The translations under genes were made by a program, and so were the position numbers. The notes under the pieces are model-generated. The model ran no database searches. It saw nothing but the letters and a program-made list of their open reading frames with translations, and was not told the origin of the DNA. From contig PLBM01000039.1 of the NCBI GenBank assembly GCA_003134515.1, positions 510-36,975 of the forward strand: a stretch of 36,466 bases of DNA. Direction: 5' to 3'. The stretch's first letter is position 1; the number at the start of each line of letters is the position of its first letter. Source of the stretch: Acidimicrobiaceae bacterium. GTDB taxonomy: Bacteria; Actinomycetota; Acidimicrobiia; Acidimicrobiales; RAAP-2. Below are positions 18,914-30,865 of this stretch, piece by piece.

Positions 18914-19383
18914 AGCACCTTGGTAAATCGATAGGCCCCGGGGTAGGAAAACGCCCCGGCCGGGAACTCTTCGACCGGTGTCCAACCGGTTTTTTGATAG
19001 AGCGCCAGGGCTTCGGGCTGGGCGTAGCCGGTCTCTAAGTAGAGCTGGGCAAAGCCGCTCTCTCGAGCGCGCTTTTCGAGCGCGCTCATGAGATTGGCCG
19101 CGACGCCGTCACGGCGTTGATCGGGCCGTACCCACAGCCGCTTGACCTCACCGAGCATGAGCGCGTCGTCGCCTATGGGTCGAACGCCGACGCCGCCGAT
19201 TGGGTGACCATCAGCGCGCGCCACGAGGAAGAGACCTCGAGGCGGCAGCAACTCTTCGAACTTCAATTTGAACTCCTCGTCGCTTCCGCCGTAGCGGCGA
19301 CTCAGTTCGTCAATGGCGGCGTGATAGATGCTGAGGGCGCCATGGGTGGTAATGAGTTCGTCTTCAATTATCAGATTTGACAC
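18910..19383 (-). CDS. GNAT family N-acetyltransferase
   Basis: GEVKRLWVRPDQRRDGVAANLMSALEKRARESGFAQLYLETGYAQPEALALYQKTGW. Confidence 0.9.
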   Translation of the reverse strand: MSNLIIEDELITTHGALSIYHAAIDELSRRYGGSDEEFKLKFEELLPPRGLFLVARADGHPIGGVGVRPIGDDALMLGEVKRLWVRPDQRRDGVAANLMSALEKRARESGFAQLYLETGYAQPEALALYQKTGWTPVEEFPAGAFSYPGAYRFTKVL

Positions 19384-19456
19384 GACACCACAGTAGGTGG
19401 CGGATCGGCGCCGTCATCAGGTTCACTACGATATGAGAGTTCATTGAAGGAGATTT

Positions 19457-22400
19457 ATGTTTCGCCCGGTTAGCGCTGAACTGGATTTTGTGGCCGTTGA
19501 AGAAGCCGAACTTGCTCGCTGGCGGGCCAACAACGTCTTCGAACGCTCGATGAAACTACGCGAAGGCGCCGAACCGTGGATCTTCTACGAGGGCCCGCCA
19601 ACGGCGAACGGCAAGCCGGGACTTCACCACGTGTGGGCGCGGGTCTATAAAGACCTCTTCTGTCGTTATCAGACCATGCGCGGACGTTATGTGGCGCGCC
19701 GGGCGGGCTGGGATACCCACGGTCTGCCCGTGGAAGTCCAGGTAGAAAAGCAGCTTGGTATCTCTGGGAAAAAGCAGATCGAAGAGAAAATCGGCGTGGA
19801 AGAGTTCACGCGGCTTTGTCGAGAGTCGGTGCTGACGTACGTTGGTGAGTTCGAGCGTCTGACGGAGCGCATTGGCTATTGGGTCGACATGGAACACGCG
19901 TACTACACGTTTCACCCTTCTTACATCGAGTCGGTCTGGTGGGAACTCAAGCAACTGTTCGATCGAGGCCTGCTGTACGAGGATTTGAAAGTCATCCCGT
20001 ACTGCCCCCGGTGCGAAACCGGCCTCTCGTCACACGAACTCGGCCAGTCGGGCGTCTACACCGACGAGACCGACGAGAGTTGTTACGTCCGGTTTCGGCT
20101 CATCGACGCGAGTGAACGCACCGATTTGGGAGGCGCGACGCACCTCGCAGTATGGACGACGACGCCTTGGACGCTGATCTCCAACGTCGCCGTTGCCGTC
20201 AATCCGGAGGTGGTCTACGGCGTCGTCGACGGCGTGGTGGTGGCGAATGACCTCGTCGCGTCGGTCTTTGGCGAGAGCGCGAAGTCGAGCGCAACGTTCC
20301 AGGGCAGCGCCCTCGTGGGTTTGCACTTCGAGCGTCCCTTTAGCGACGTGCCAATGCCCGAGGGCGTGGACGTCTGTTACGTCGTGGGCGCGGAGTACGT
20401 CACGACCGATGACGGCACGGGCCTCGTGCACCTGTCGCCGGGCTTTGGCGAGATCGATCGCCAGATCGCCCAAGAGTCTGGACTGCCGACTTTGAATCCC
20501 GTAGGTCCCGACGGTACGTTCACCTCGGTCGTCGCGTGGCTCGAGGGCAAACACGTGCGCGACACCAATCATGAAATCAATGACGAATTGGACCGTCGCG
20601 GGCTCTTGATTCGACGATTCGATTACACCCACTCGCTGCCGCACTGTTGGCGCTGTGGCACGGTACTCATCTACTGGGCCAAACCCAGTTGGTACATCGC
20701 CACCAGCAAGTTCAAGGATCAACTGATCGCGGAGAACTCGACGGTGGACTGGCATCCCGCACACATTCGAGATGGGCGGATGGGCGATTGGCTCGCTAAC
20801 AACGTCGACTGGGCGCTGTCGCGCGACCGCTACTGGGGAACGCCGTTGCCCATATGGCGCTGCGACGACGGCCACCTCACTTGCGTCGCGTCACGCGACG
20901 AGCTGTCAGCGCTGGCGGGGCGAGATCTGAGCGACGTGGAACCGCACCGTCCGGCGATTGACGAAGTCGTCTTGCCGTGTCCGAGTTGTGGCGAGCCCGC
21001 TCGCCGGGTTGAACCGGTAATCGACTCGTGGTTTGACGCTGGTTCGATGCCCGCCGCCCAGGTGGGCTACCCCCACGTCGCGGGTAGCGGCGAGGCGATG
21101 CAGTTCCCCGCGCAACTCATCGCCGAGGCAATCGATCAGACGCGCGGATGGTTTTACACCCTTCTCGCTGTCAACACGCTGGTCTTTGGCGCGAAGCCCT
21201 ACGAGCACGTGCTCTGTCTAGGTCACATCGTGGACGAGAGCGGCAAGAAGATGAGTAAGTCCGTCGGCAACATCATCGACCCGTGGACCATCCTGGACAC
21301 GCGCGGCGCGGATCCCCTGCGCTGGTGGATGTTCTCTCAAGGTTCGCCGTGGACTTCTACCCGTGCGGCTCTGAGCGCGATTGACGCGTCGATGCGTGAA
21401 ACGCTCGCGACGCTTTGGAACACGTTCAGCTTCTTTACGACCTACGCGTCGCTCAATAAATTCGACCCCCACGACCCAGAGATCCCCCCCTTCGAGGAGC
21501 GAAGCGCCATCGATCAGTGGATTCTCTCTCGAGTCGAGAGCGTGACCGACGCCGTGACCTCGGCCCTTGACTCGTACGAGCCGCTCGGCGGGGCCAATGC
21601 GCTCGCGCAGTTGATTGACGATCTCTCGAACTGGTACGTACGGCGAAGCCGCCGTCGTTTTTGGCGCACCGACCCTCGCGCTCCCAGGTCGGATTCCCTC
21701 GCCGCTCAGGCGACGTTGCTCGAGGCGCTCCAGCGCATCACCATACTTTTGGCGCCTTTTTGCCCACTGCTCACCGAGCGGCTTTACCAAGAACTGAATC
21801 AGGTGAGCGATAACGACTCGGTGCATCTAGTGGACTGGCCCGCGGCGAATCCGCGGCGCCGCAACGAGACCCTGGAATCCTCCATGGACGTGGCTCGGCG
21901 TCTGACGTCGCTCGGGCGCGCGGCGCGGGCCGACGCAGGGGTCAAGGTTCGCCAGCCCCTCGCGCGCGCCCTGATCTTTCTGACGCCGAGTTCGCCGCGC
22001 CCGCCCGCGGGCATCGTCGAGGACGAACTCAACGTCGATGTTCTCGAGTACGGTCGAGAGCTCGCCGAGGTCTTGAAGTTTGAACTCGTGCCTAACTTTC
22101 GAGTCGTGGGCCCGCGCCTGGGCGAGGCGGCCAAGGAACTCAAAGGGGCGCTCGCCGCGCTCGACTCGGTGGCCGCGGCTTCCGCCCTTGAAGCAGGCCG
22201 GTCGGTGAGCGTCACGTTGTCAACGGGAATCTTTGAACTGACGAGCGACGACGTCGAGTTGCGAGTGCAGGGTCAGGGGAGTTTCGCCGTGTCGCGCGAC
22301 GGTGCCGAGGTCATTGCCCTTGATCTGACGCTCGACGACGGCCTTCGCCGACGGGGTTACCTACGAGACGTGGTTCGCCAGGTACAGGATCTGCGAAAGA

Positions 22401-22591
22401 ACTCGGGTTTCGAGGTCGCCGATCGCGTCGTGTTGAACGTCACGGGTCTCGACGACCTCGCACAGGGATTCGCGGAACTCGCGACTGAGGTGCTCGCTGC
22501 CGAGGTGCTCGTCACCCAGGGTCTCGGCGAAGGGATCGCGCTCGAACTGGACGACGGGCGCGAGGCCCGCGCGTGGGTGAGGCGCATTTAG
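19457..22591 (+). CDS. ileS: Isoleucyl-tRNA synthetase, apparent type 2 (eukaryote-like)
   Basis: 1044 aa; HHVWARVYKDLFCRYQTMRG, GWDTHGLPVEVQVEKQLG, GKKMSKSVGN; WWELKQLFDRGLLYEDLKVIPYCPRCETGLSSHE. Confidence 0.95.
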   Translation: MFRPVSAELDFVAVEEAELARWRANNVFERSMKLREGAEPWIFYEGPPTANGKPGLHHVWARVYKDLFCRYQTMRGRYVARRAGWDTHGLPVEVQVEKQLGISGKKQIEEKIGVEEFTRLCRESVLTYVGEFERLTERIGYWVDMEHAYYTFHPSYIESVWWELKQLFDRGLLYEDLKVIPYCPRCETGLSSHELGQSGVYTDETDESCYVRFRLIDASERTDLGGATHLAVWTTTPWTLISNVAVAVNPEVVYGVVDGVVVANDLVASVFGESAKSSATFQGSALVGLHFERPFSDVPMPEGVDVCYVVGAEYVTTDDGTGLVHLSPGFGEIDRQIAQESGLPTLNPVGPDGTFTSVVAWLEGKHVRDTNHEINDELDRRGLLIRRFDYTHSLPHCWRCGTVLIYWAKPSWYIATSKFKDQLIAENSTVDWHPAHIRDGRMGDWLANNVDWALSRDRYWGTPLPIWRCDDGHLTCVASRDELSALAGRDLSDVEPHRPAIDEVVLPCPSCGEPARRVEPVIDSWFDAGSMPAAQVGYPHVAGSGEAMQFPAQLIAEAIDQTRGWFYTLLAVNTLVFGAKPYEHVLCLGHIVDESGKKMSKSVGNIIDPWTILDTRGADPLRWWMFSQGSPWTSTRAALSAIDASMRETLATLWNTFSFFTTYASLNKFDPHDPEIPPFEERSAIDQWILSRVESVTDAVTSALDSYEPLGGANALAQLIDDLSNWYVRRSRRRFWRTDPRAPRSDSLAAQATLLEALQRITILLAPFCPLLTERLYQELNQVSDNDSVHLVDWPAANPRRRNETLESSMDVARRLTSLGRAARADAGVKVRQPLARALIFLTPSSPRPPAGIVEDELNVDVLEYGRELAEVLKFELVPNFRVVGPRLGEAAKELKGALAALDSVAAASALEAGRSVSVTLSTGIFELTSDDVELRVQGQGSFAVSRDGAEVIALDLTLDDGLRRRGYLRDVVRQVQDLRKNSGFEVADRVVLNVTGLDDLAQGFAELATEVLAAEVLVTQGLGEGIALELDDGREARAWVRRI

Positions 22592-23046
22592 CGCGACGCG
22601 TTGAGCTTGGTCAGCAGCGCCGTGAGCGAGAGACGTTCCGTGTCGCTCAGACGCGCGGCGAGGTGTTCGTCTAGGTATCTCAGGTGCACGCCGAGCGCTT
22701 CGTCGAGTTTGGAGTTGCCAGCGTCGGTGATGGCCACATAGATGGCGCGTCGGTCGTTCGAGCAGTGTTCGCGGCGGACGAGTTCGGCGCCCTCCAGTCG
22801 ATCGATGAGCCGGGTCGTGCCGCCGGACGAGTGAAAGATCGCCTCAGCCATCTGGTTCATCTTCAGACGACCTTCAGGCGCCTCGCGAAGTTGGATGAGT
22901 ACCTCAAACCAGGCGAGGGGCAGTTCGCACGTGTCCTCGAGCACGGTGCCCAGGTCCTTTGAAAGGCGCGCGTTCGTTTCGAGCATGAGGCCAAAGAGGG
23001 CCACTTTTTCGTTGCTGGAGGGGCACGCACCGGGCTGCATGGTCAT
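22588..23046 (-). CDS. MarR family transcriptional regulator
   Basis: LAWFEVLIQLREAPEGRLKMNQMAEAIFHSSGGTTRLIDRLEGAELVRREHCSNDRRAIYVAITDAG (wHTH plus wing). Confidence 0.9.
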   Translation of the reverse strand: MTMQPGACPSSNEKVALFGLMLETNARLSKDLGTVLEDTCELPLAWFEVLIQLREAPEGRLKMNQMAEAIFHSSGGTTRLIDRLEGAELVRREHCSNDRRAIYVAITDAGNSKLDEALGVHLRYLDEHLAARLSDTERLSLTALLTKLNASR

Positions 23047-23085
23047 GAAACCATCATAGCATTTATCTGTCTCTAAAGATATTGC

Positions 23086-23115
23086 TTGACAAGTAGTTGC
23101 AGAAGCAACTATAAT
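23086..23115 (+). promoter_or_regulatory. Sigma70-type promoter of yceI
   Basis: Perfect TTGACA (23086-23091), 18-nt spacer, perfect TATAAT (23110-23115). Confidence 0.85.
23094..23111. promoter_or_regulatory. Candidate MarR operator 1, TAGTTGC-AGAA-GCAACTA
   Basis: Perfect 7-bp arms filling the promoter spacer and touching the -10. Confidence 0.7.
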
Positions 23116-23122
23116 GGTGAAA

Positions 23123-23140
23123 CATTGCAAATGTGCAATG
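23123..23140. promoter_or_regulatory. Candidate MarR operator 2, CATTGCA-AATG-TGCAATG
   Basis: Perfect 7-bp arms, same 18-nt size as operator 1, shares TTGC/GCAA half-sites; downstream of -10, near the predicted start. Confidence 0.65.
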
Positions 23141-23157
23141 AAAAGAGGAGATCCACA

Positions 23158-23703
23158 ATGAGTAATTTTCCCGTTCCCGGTGTTTACACCATCGATCCCG
23201 TCCACTCGGGCGTCGGCTTTATCGCGCGCCACCTCGTCGCATCGAAAGTTCGCGGTAATTTCAGCGAATTTTCCGGTTCGATCACTATCGGAGAGACCGT
23301 AGAAAGCTCGTCGGTCGAGGCGACCGTCCAAGCGGCCAGCATCTCGACCAACAATGAGATGCGCGACAATCACTTGAAGAGCGCCGACTTCCTCGAATTC
23401 GAGAAGTACCCCACGCTCACCTTTAAGTCCACGAAGTTCTCGTCCAAGGGTGGCGACGACTACGAGATGGTCGGCGATCTTTCGATTCACGGCGTCACGA
23501 AGTCGGTGAACTTTGATCTTGAGTACCTCGGATCGGGTCCTTCAATGGCTCCGGGAGTGACGGTGACTGGATTTGAGGCCCGCGCGGAGATTGACCGTCG
23601 CGACTTTGGCGTCAGCTTCAATGGCACCCTCGAAAACGGCAGCGTGGTCGTAAGTAACAAGATCGTGCTCGAGCTTGCGGTGGAGGCTTCGAAGCAGAGC
23701 TAA
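23158..23703 (+). CDS. YceI family protein (lipocalin-like polyisoprenoid-binding)
   Basis: GVYTIDPVHSGVGFIARHLVASKVRGNFSEFSGSI...MRDNHLKSADFLEFEKYPTLTFKST; SD AGAGGAG. Confidence 0.94.
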   Translation: MSNFPVPGVYTIDPVHSGVGFIARHLVASKVRGNFSEFSGSITIGETVESSSVEATVQAASISTNNEMRDNHLKSADFLEFEKYPTLTFKSTKFSSKGGDDYEMVGDLSIHGVTKSVNFDLEYLGSGPSMAPGVTVTGFEARAEIDRRDFGVSFNGTLENGSVVVSNKIVLELAVEASKQS

Positions 23704-23721
23704 GTACTCCAGCGCTGTGCC

Positions 23722-23750
23722 GATGCCGGGGGCGAGTCGCCCCCGGCATC
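23722..23750 (+). terminator. Terminator hairpin downstream of yceI
   Basis: GATGCCGGGGGCG-AGT-CGCCCCCGGCATC, perfect 13-bp stem. Confidence 0.8.
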
Positions 23751-23770
23751 TTGCTCGATACGATGGTGGC

Positions 23771-23893
23771 GTGTCGGAGAACCCCAAGGGCAAGGTCGTC
23801 AAGTCGAGCATCGGCGTACTCGGCGCGCTCGCGACCATTATCTCGGTGTGGTGGTTCGCCTTTCGCCCGCGTCGCCACAAAGACGAGTCGTAG
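23771..23893 (+). CDS. Small single-TM protein (40 aa)
   Basis: MSENPKGKVVKSSIGVLGALATIISVWWFAFRPRRHKDES; GTG start with TACGAT 6 nt upstream; hydrophobic core with basic flanks. Confidence 0.6.
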   Translation: MSENPKGKVVKSSIGVLGALATIISVWWFAFRPRRHKDES

Positions 23894-23938
23894 TCCGCTG
23901 AAGGCAGGGCGCGAGTACGTCGCCCGATAGTTTGATGA

Positions 23939-25192
23939 GTGATGGCGTTGGCCTCGTTAGCTCCTTTGCGGCACCGAAGTTTCGCGCTCGCCATGACGTC
24001 GTCGTTCGTCTCGTCCGTGGGGACGTGGATGCAGAATGTGGCGCTGGGCATCTATCTCACCGAGACCACTCGCAATCCCATCTGGTTGGGACTCTTGACG
24101 GTGGCGGCCTGGGCGCCGGCCGTCATTGGTGCGCCACTCGGCGGAGTCGTGGCCGATCGCTGGAGTCGCCAGCGCTGGATACAGCTCAACAACCTGATGA
24201 TGACGGGTACGGCGAGTGCGCTCGCCGTGGCGGCCGTGACGCACCATCTCTCTCCCCGGTTGGCCTGTTTTCTCGCGGTGGGCGAAGGACTCTGTGGTTC
24301 GGCGTCGTGGGCGGCGTGGCAGTCGCTGCTGCCCGACCTCGTCGAAAAAGATGAGGTCCTCGCCGCCGTGTCGCTCTCGTCGGCCCAGTTCAATTTGGGA
24401 CGCGTCATCGGTCCAGTCTTCGCGGCGTTGGCCCTCACGCTCGGTTCCGTAAGTCTCTGTTTTGCGGTCAACGCCTTGTCCTTCTTCTTCGTGTTGGTGA
24501 TCTTCTCGTTCGTGCGCAGCGCGCCACGGCCCAAGCCCACCACGCGGGTTCACTTCATCGCGGAAACGCTCTCGGGCGCGAGGCGGGCTTGGGCCGTCAA
24601 GGGTTGTCGTCATCCCATCTTGGGCGTGGCGGTGATCGCGGTGATCGCGGGCCCCTTCATTGCCCTCGTGCCCGCGATGGCCATCATCGTGTTGCACGCC
24701 GGCAAGATCGGTACCACCTGGTTGGTGACGGCCCAGGGAGTCGGCGCCGTCACCGGCGCGTTGACGTTGCCGGCCGTCGCAAAACGTACGTCACGGCTGA
24801 AGGTTCTTCGAGGTTCCATCTACGTGCTCGCGGGCTCGCTGGCGCTGTACGCCGTGGCGCCAAATTTGGTGAGTTCGGTGGTGGTCATGGTCTTCTTAGG
24901 CGGCGCCTACATGGGAACGATGACCGGGCTTAATACCTCGGTGCAGCTGCACGCGCCACAGGCCGAACGCTCGAGGATCCTCGCTTTGTACATCTTGTCG
25001 CTGTCGATGTTCTATCCCCTGGGGGCGCTCGTGCAGGCCGACTTGGCCAAGAGTTTTGGCGTACGCCCCGTCACGCTGGTCGCGGCCGGTGCTCTTCTTT
25101 TTGTGCTGGTCCTCGTCAGAGTTTTCAGCCCTGATTTCTGGCTGGAAATGGGACCGCCCCCGGTTGAAGCGCCCATATTGCTGGCAGACTAG
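23939..25192 (+). CDS. MFS transporter (MFS_3/EntS-like)
   Basis: LRHRSFALAMTSSFVSSVGTWMQNVALGIYLTETTRNPIWLGLLTVAAWAPAVIGAPLGGVVADRWSRQ. Confidence 0.88.
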   Translation: MMALASLAPLRHRSFALAMTSSFVSSVGTWMQNVALGIYLTETTRNPIWLGLLTVAAWAPAVIGAPLGGVVADRWSRQRWIQLNNLMMTGTASALAVAAVTHHLSPRLACFLAVGEGLCGSASWAAWQSLLPDLVEKDEVLAAVSLSSAQFNLGRVIGPVFAALALTLGSVSLCFAVNALSFFFVLVIFSFVRSAPRPKPTTRVHFIAETLSGARRAWAVKGCRHPILGVAVIAVIAGPFIALVPAMAIIVLHAGKIGTTWLVTAQGVGAVTGALTLPAVAKRTSRLKVLRGSIYVLAGSLALYAVAPNLVSSVVVMVFLGGAYMGTMTGLNTSVQLHAPQAERSRILALYILSLSMFYPLGALVQADLAKSFGVRPVTLVAAGALLFVLVLVRVFSPDFWLEMGPPPVEAPILLAD

Positions 25193-25196
25193 GGCC

Positions 25197-26561
25197 ATGC
25201 CCTTTGTCTCTATAAATCCCGCCAACGAGAAGGTCGTCGCGCAGTACCCCGCGCACACGCCCCAACAGGTCGACCAAGCTCTCGACGTCGCTTCGCGCGC
25301 GTTTCAGAGCTGGAAAGCCACGTCGTTTATCGATCGCGCGCGAGTGATGGTTCGAGCGGCCGAACTGCTCGAAAGTGAGATACCGGTCGTCGGCGAACTG
25401 ATGACCAGTGAAATGGGAAAGACCTTCGCGTCGGCCAAAGGTGAAGCGATGAAGTGCGCGATGACGATGCGCTACTTCGCCGAGCACGCCGAAGGGATGC
25501 TGCAAGAGCAGAGTGTCGCCACCAGCGGCTCGCGCAGTGGCGTGCGCTTTGATCCCACGGGCGTGATTTTCGCGGTCATGCCCTGGAACTTTCCTCTCTG
25601 GCAGGTCATTCGCATGGCCGCGCCCACGATCATGGCTGGCAACGTCGTGATGTTTAAGCACGCGTCCAACGTGCCGGGCTGTGCCAAGTATCTAGAGGAC
25701 CTCTTTCTTCGAGCCGGCTTCAGTCCAGGCGTGATGACCAACGTCTTCGTCGATCACGATCGGGTGTCGTCGATCATTGGCGACCCTCGCGTCGTGGGCG
25801 TCACGCTCACGGGTTCTGAACGGGCCGGACGTTCGGTGGCCGAACTGGCGGGCACCCATCTGAAGAAGTGCGTGCTCGAGCTCGGCGGCTCCGATCCCTT
25901 CGTCGTCGCCTCGTCGGCCGACATGGACGCGACGGTGCCCTTGGCGGTGACCGCGCGGATACAAAACAACGGCCAGGCTTGCATCGCGGCGAAGCGCTTC
26001 ATCGTGGTGCGCGATCGCTCCGACGAGTTTCTCGAAAAGTTCGCCGCCGCGATGAGTGCCGTTCGTATGGGCGATCCCATGGACCCGGCCACGGGACTGG
26101 GACCACTGGTCTCTCGGTCCCAGCGCGACGAACTGGCCAATCAGGTGACCTCCTCGGTCGCGGCGGGCGCCGTGGCGATGACCGGCGGCGAGGTACCCGA
26201 AGGCGCCGGGTTTTTCTATCCGGCGACGGTCCTGACGAACGTGCCCGCGGACTCGCGCGCGGGCTGTGAGGAGCTCTTTGGCCCGGTGGCCGTCGTGTAC
26301 GTCGCCGACGATCTCGACGACGCCATTCGCGTCGCGAACGATACTCCCTGGGGACTCGGCGGTTCGATTTGGGCGAAGGACGAGCGTGAGATCAACGAGG
26401 CCATCGAGCGTCTCGACGTCGGTTTGGTCTTCGCCAATGCGATCGTCGCCTCCATGCCGGAATTGCCCTTTGGGGGCACGAAACTGTCGGGTTTTGGCCG
26501 CGAGCTGTCGAGATTTGGTACGCGCGAGTTCACGAACGCTAAGTCCTTTTTTGTCGCATGA
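25197..26561 (+). CDS. NAD(P)-dependent (succinate-semi)aldehyde dehydrogenase
   Basis: FVSINPANEKVVAQY, VIFAVMPWNFPLWQVIRMAAPTIMAGNVVMFKHASN, LELGGSDPFVVASSAD, NNGQACIAAKRFIV. Confidence 0.9.
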   Translation: MPFVSINPANEKVVAQYPAHTPQQVDQALDVASRAFQSWKATSFIDRARVMVRAAELLESEIPVVGELMTSEMGKTFASAKGEAMKCAMTMRYFAEHAEGMLQEQSVATSGSRSGVRFDPTGVIFAVMPWNFPLWQVIRMAAPTIMAGNVVMFKHASNVPGCAKYLEDLFLRAGFSPGVMTNVFVDHDRVSSIIGDPRVVGVTLTGSERAGRSVAELAGTHLKKCVLELGGSDPFVVASSADMDATVPLAVTARIQNNGQACIAAKRFIVVRDRSDEFLEKFAAAMSAVRMGDPMDPATGLGPLVSRSQRDELANQVTSSVAAGAVAMTGGEVPEGAGFFYPATVLTNVPADSRAGCEELFGPVAVVYVADDLDDAIRVANDTPWGLGGSIWAKDEREINEAIERLDVGLVFANAIVASMPELPFGGTKLSGFGRELSRFGTREFTNAKSFFVA

Positions 26562-27724
26562 GCGAGCGGTACTACTTCGACCACGGCGCGTCCGCCCCCC
26601 GGCGCCCCGAGGTGGCCGACGCCATGGCGCCCTGGCAGCACGGCGTGGTGGGCAATCCATCGGGTAGCCATCGGGCCGCGCGCGAGGCCCGCCAGGCGGT
26701 GGAAGAGGCGCGCGATGAAGTGGCGGCGTTCGTGGGCGCGAAGCCCGGCGGCGTCATCTTCACCGCCGGGGGCACCGAGTCGTGCCACCTGGCAGTGGTG
26801 GGCGTGACGAATCACCATCGCCGTACTCACGAGCGTTCCGAAATCCTCATCTCCAAGATCGAACACCACGCCGTCATGGACGCGGCCGAAGTTATGGCGC
26901 GCGATCACGACAACGTCAGTGTGCGCTACGTCGAGGTGGACGCTGACGGCGTGGTCGATCTGGACTCGCTGCACGAGTTGCTCAGCGAAGACACGGCCCT
27001 GGTCAGCGTGATGGCGGTCAACAACGAGACGGGTGTGCGCCAGCCCCTCGACGGCGTGAACTCAATCTCCAAGAGTCTTATTCCCGGCGGCGTCACGACG
27101 CACACCGACGCCGTCGCGGCGGCGCCGTGGCTGAGCCTGTCCACCATCACCGCGTCGATCGACCTCATCTCGATCTGTGCACACAAACTCGGCGGTCCGG
27201 TCAACAGCGGGGCGCTCATCATGCGCAACGACGTCGCCATGGACGCGGTGATCCCCGGCGGGGGTCAAGAACGTGGTCGACGCGGCGGCACGGTGGACGT
27301 GGCGGCGGCGGTCGGCTTGGCGACCGCGCTGCGCCTGACCAAGCGCGACATGGCCGAGGTCACCGATCGGGTCCTGGACTTTCAAGAAAAGTTGATCGCG
27401 GCGATGAGTTTTCTGCCGGGCTGTCAGGTCACGGCGTCGGGAGCTGCCCGGGTACCGGGCACGGTGCACGTGACCTTCGAGGGACTCGCCAGTGACGAGC
27501 TGCTCTTTCTCTTGGATCAAGAGGGCGTCTTTGCGTCGGCGGCGGCGAGCTGCTCGAGTGGCGCCGAGACGCAAAGTCACGTGCTGGCGGCCATGGGCAT
27601 CGCGCCCGAGCGGGCTCGGGGTTCGATCCGCTTCACCATGGGCGGTGAAACCACCGAAGGAGACGTGGACGCGCTGATTCAGATCATCTCGTCGGTGGTC
27701 TATCGACTTCGAGCCGAGGCTTAG
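26558..27724 (+). CDS. Cysteine desulfurase (NifS/IscS-like)
   Basis: YYFDHGASAPRRPEV, AVNNETGVRQPL, HTDAVAAAPWL, ICAHKLGGPVNSG, AAASCSSGAETQSHVLAAMG. Confidence 0.9.
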   Translation: MSERYYFDHGASAPRRPEVADAMAPWQHGVVGNPSGSHRAAREARQAVEEARDEVAAFVGAKPGGVIFTAGGTESCHLAVVGVTNHHRRTHERSEILISKIEHHAVMDAAEVMARDHDNVSVRYVEVDADGVVDLDSLHELLSEDTALVSVMAVNNETGVRQPLDGVNSISKSLIPGGVTTHTDAVAAAPWLSLSTITASIDLISICAHKLGGPVNSGALIMRNDVAMDAVIPGGGQERGRRGGTVDVAAAVGLATALRLTKRDMAEVTDRVLDFQEKLIAAMSFLPGCQVTASGAARVPGTVHVTFEGLASDELLFLLDQEGVFASAAASCSSGAETQSHVLAAMGIAPERARGSIRFTMGGETTEGDVDALIQIISSVVYRLRAEA

Positions 27725-27752
27725 TCACCTTTCCGCCTGGCAGAATAGAGGC

Positions 27753-30841
<3,089 letters not shown>

Positions 30842-30865
30842 GCCTTCCTTACTAGGGTTTAGCCG

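Noticed and set aside
19066-19090. Direct repeat CGAGCGCGCT..CGAGCGCGCT
   Set aside because: Lies within GNAT coding sequence (ALEKRARESG) and is explained by codon usage; no evidence of a mobile or regulatory role.
19384-19456. T-box or other riboswitch upstream of ileS
   Set aside because: The gap is only 73 nt and shows no T-box sequence or terminator/antiterminator.
20030-20875. 281-aa minus-strand ORF inside ileS
   Set aside because: Antisense shadow of a conserved synthetase; no recognisable motif.
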